A DNA stretch of 64,000 nucleotides from Phenylobacterium zucineum HLK1 (lineage in GTDB: Bacteria; Pseudomonadota; Alphaproteobacteria; Caulobacterales; Caulobacteraceae): the NCBI RefSeq assembly GCF_000017265.1, contig NC_011144.1, forward strand, positions 620,001-684,000, written 5' to 3'. Position numbers and translations under genes: made by a program. This document shows positions 62,094-64,000 of this stretch, piece after piece (position 1 is the stretch's first letter; every line of letters begins with the position of its first letter). The notes beneath the pieces are model-generated. The model made no database searches. It worked only from the letters and a program-made list of their open reading frames with translations, and was not told the DNA's origin.

Positions 62094-62558
62094 ATGCCCG
62101 CGCTCACGATCCGCGAGGACGACCTCAGCCACGAGCAGACCCGAGCGCTGCTGGCGCTGCACCTGGCGGGGATGCACGAGACCTCGCCGCCGGAGAACGT
62201 CTTCGCCCTGGACCTGTCGGGCCTTCAGCAGCCGGGGATCACCGTCTGGAGCGCCTGGGCGGGCGAGGCGATCGCCGGGATCGGGGCGCTGAAGGCGCTG
62301 GACGACCGCACGGGCGAGATCAAGTCGATGCGGACCCATCCCGACCACCTGCGCAAGGGCGTGGGCGCGGCGATCCTGGACCACATCGTCGCCGAGGCGC
62401 GCCGGCGCGGGCTGACGCGGCTGAGCCTGGAGACCGGCCGCGGGCCCGCCTTCGAGCCGGCGCTGGGCATGTACCGGACGCGCGGCTTCGCGCCGGGCGA
62501 GGCGTTCGCCGACTACCGGCCGAACGCCTTCAGCCAGTTCATGCACCTCGACCTTTGA
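62094..62558 (+). CDS. GNAT family N-acetyltransferase
   Basis: This 154-residue cytosolic acetyltransferase has the acetyl-CoA loop in SMRTHPDHLRKGVGAAILDHI, the R/Q-x-x-G-x-G/A motif, followed by LTRLSLETGRGPAFEPALGM and YRTRGFAPG. It resembles the YhhY/PaiA-like small-molecule or peptide acetylases such as PhnO. The substrate is unknown. It lies 5 bases after hpt and converges with lysA. Confidence 0.9.
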   Translation: MPALTIREDDLSHEQTRALLALHLAGMHETSPPENVFALDLSGLQQPGITVWSAWAGEAIAGIGALKALDDRTGEIKSMRTHPDHLRKGVGAAILDHIVAEARRRGLTRLSLETGRGPAFEPALGMYRTRGFAPGEAFADYRPNAFSQFMHLDL

Positions 62559-62579
62559 AAGGGGACCTGTGACGGCGCC

Positions 62580-63848
62580 TCACAGCCAGGGCGCGGGCCG
62601 CTCGCGCGCCAGCATGTCGTCATAGGTCGGCCGCGGGCGGACCACGGCGAACTCGGCGCCCTTCACCAGCACTTCGGGGACCAGCAGGCGCGAGTTGTAC
62701 TCGCTGGCCATCGCCGCCCCGTAGGCCCCGGCGGTCATGAACGCCACGAGGTCGCCCGGCTCCAGCGGCGGCAGGGCCCGGTCGCGGGTGAAGGTGTCGC
62801 CGGTCTCGCAGACCGGGCCCACCACGTCGTAGGGACGCGCCTCGCCCTCGCGCGGCCGCACCGCCCGGATGTCGTGGTAGGCGTCGTACATGGCCGGCCG
62901 GATCAGGTCGTTCATGGCCGCGTCGAGCACCAGGAAGCGCCGCCCCTCGGGCCGCTCGTGGACGTGGGTCACGCCGGCGATCAGCACGCCGGCGTTGGCG
63001 GCGATCATCCGCCCGGGCTCGAAGGCGAGGCCGACGTCCAGACCGCCCACCGTCTCGGCGATCATGGCGGCGTAGTCGTCGGGGGACGGCGGTTCGGGCT
63101 GGTTGAAGTAGGGCACGCCGAGGCCGCCGCCGAGGTCCAGGCGCTCGACCCGCAGGCCCTCGCGCTGGAGGCGCTCGACGAGGCCGCGCATCTTGGCGAA
63201 GGCCTCGGCCATGGGCGCAAGGTCGGTGATCTGGCTGCCGATGTGGCAGGCCACGCCCACGGGGCGGACGCCGGCCAGGTTCGAGGCCTTGGCGTAGAGG
63301 CGCTCGGCCTCGGAGAACGAGACGCCGAACTTGTTCTCGGACTTGCCGGTTGAGATCTTCTCGTGCCCGCCGGCCTGCACGTCGGGGTTCACCCGGATGG
63401 CGATCTGCGCCCGCACGCCCAGGCGCTGGGCGACCCGGTCGACGAGGTCGAGCTCGGGCTCGGATTCGACGTTGATCTCGGCCACCCCGGCCTGCAGCGC
63501 GAAGGCCACCTCGGCCTCGGTCTTGCCGACGCCGGAGAAGACGATGCGCTCGGGCGGCACGCCCGCGGCGAGCGCCCGCCGCACCTCGCCCTCGGAGACG
63601 ACGTCCGCCCCGGCGCCCAGGCGCGCGAGGGTGCGCAGCACGGCGACGTTGGAGTTGGCCTTCACGGCGAAGGCGATCAGCGGATCCTTCACCCCGTGCG
63701 CCACGAGGGCGTCGCGCAGCACGGTGTAGTGCCGCTCTAGCGTGGCGGACGAATAGACGTAGACCGGCGTGCCGACCGCCTGCGCAATGCGCGCCAGCGG
63801 CACGTCCTCGCAGAAGAGCTCGCCCCCGCGGAGCTCGAAATGGTTCAT
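62580..63848 (-). CDS. lysA: Diaminopimelate decarboxylase
   Basis: This 422-residue PLP enzyme of fold type III catalyses the last step of lysine synthesis, meso-diaminopimelate to lysine. The PLP lysine is K63 in AFAVKANSNVAVL. Further markers are CHIGSQITD, LDLGGGLGVPY, EPGRMIAANAGVLI and the active-site Cys in VCETGDTFTRDR. The ATG overlaps the stop of a small gene upstream (ATGA), the usual arrangement behind a small lipoprotein gene in proteobacteria. Confidence 0.97.
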   Translation of the reverse strand: MNHFELRGGELFCEDVPLARIAQAVGTPVYVYSSATLERHYTVLRDALVAHGVKDPLIAFAVKANSNVAVLRTLARLGAGADVVSEGEVRRALAAGVPPERIVFSGVGKTEAEVAFALQAGVAEINVESEPELDLVDRVAQRLGVRAQIAIRVNPDVQAGGHEKISTGKSENKFGVSFSEAERLYAKASNLAGVRPVGVACHIGSQITDLAPMAEAFAKMRGLVERLQREGLRVERLDLGGGLGVPYFNQPEPPSPDDYAAMIAETVGGLDVGLAFEPGRMIAANAGVLIAGVTHVHERPEGRRFLVLDAAMNDLIRPAMYDAYHDIRAVRPREGEARPYDVVGPVCETGDTFTRDRALPPLEPGDLVAFMTAGAYGAAMASEYNSRLLVPEVLVKGAEFAVVRPRPTYDDMLARERPAPWL

Positions 63849-64000
63849 CGGCGCGGGTTGGCGTACGGGTCGGGCAGGGCGCCCTGGGGCGCGGTGCGGC
63901 CGGGGTTCGGCGAGGTGCCCTCGATCGGCAGGGTGCGCGGCGGCGCCGGGTCGGTCGAGCGGTCGCGCGGATCGACGGTGTCCACGGGACGGGCGGGGTC
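63845..64000 (-). CDS. Proline-rich protein C terminus, probable LptM-type lipoprotein (partial)
   Basis: Only the last 51 codons lie in the window. They are Pro-, Asp- and Arg-rich (STDPAPPRTLPIEGTSPNPG and ALPDPYANPRR) with no domain. Its stop overlaps the lysA start. Small lipoproteins of the LptM/YifL type sit directly upstream of lysA in many proteobacteria, and their tails are Pro-rich, so this is the likely identity. The lipobox lies outside the window and could not be checked. Confidence 0.5.
   Translation of the reverse strand, partial: DPARPVDTVDPRDRSTDPAPPRTLPIEGTSPNPGRTAPQGALPDPYANPRR

Overview
The window looks like chromosomal DNA of a GC-rich alphaproteobacterium of the Caulobacterales, most like Phenylobacterium or Caulobacter. 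This is inferred from several features: an atpI-B-E-F'-F operon with a separate b' subunit, a glycine decarboxylase P-protein split into two genes, a large TonB-dependent receptor, an ftsEX / MJ0042-DUF3426 neighbourhood, a GTTC-N7-GTTC type SOS box, and REP-like repeats of the kind common in this order. No rRNA, CRISPR array, insertion sequence or complete prophage was seen. One tRNA, Met(CAT), is present.

Layout. Positions 1-2.3 kb hold the F0 part of ATP synthase. Positions 2.9-7.6 kb hold the glycine cleavage operon gcvT-gcvH-gcvPA-gcvPB on the minus strand, behind a tandem glycine riboswitch (about 7700-7905). Two palindromic repeat elements sit between its genes. Positions 8.0-12.6 kb are the accessory part of the window. 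It holds a terminase-small-subunit-like HTH gene behind an apparent SOS box, a secreted SnoaL-like protein, and a 617-residue protein with a degenerate nuclease-like N terminus and a HEPN-type R-x4-H motif. Two inverted copies of a repeat of about 105 bp flank this segment, and a Rieske oxygenase remnant with an internal deletion lies just outside it. Positions 12.6-38.8 kb are mostly core and metabolic genes: P450, rnk, acyl-CoA synthetase, HWE histidine kinase, uvrC, pgsA, sdaA, pirin, a divergent lrp / indolepyruvate:ferredoxin oxidoreductase pair, lipid kinase, serine hydrolase, TTC38-like protein, TetR, an LhgO-like oxidase, a PQQ-type sugar dehydrogenase, asnB and a glycosyltransferase.

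Positions 38.9-49.1 kb form a compact nitrite/nitric oxide block: nirK (nitrite to NO), a B12-dependent ribonucleotide reductase (nrdJ), a hemerythrin-type iron protein (YtfE/RIC C-terminal domain), pseudoazurin (the likely electron donor to NirK), a Crp/Fnr regulator without FNR cysteines, quinol-dependent NO reductase (norZ), a YbaN-like membrane protein and nnrS. Each promoter region in this block except the regulator's own carries a 14-bp TTG-N8-CAA box. The reading offered here is one NO-responsive regulon that makes NO, removes it, and keeps DNA precursor synthesis and iron proteins working meanwhile. No nitrate reductase or nitrous oxide reductase gene is in the window. The norZ terminator runs into a 14-bp tandem repeat array.

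Positions 49.3-54.2 kb hold a secreted amidohydrolase with a C-terminal CIA30-like domain, followed by a TonB-dependent receptor. Positions 54.3-64 kb hold a beta-barrel protein, a methyltransferase, a C-terminal scrap of a Gfo/Idh/MocA oxidoreductase, DUF2125, gamma-glutamylcyclotransferase, the ftsE-ftsX-ydcF-plsC operon, a zinc-ribbon/DUF3426 gene with a phosphoribosyltransferase and a GNAT acetyltransferase, then lysA and the end of a small proline-rich probable lipoprotein gene.
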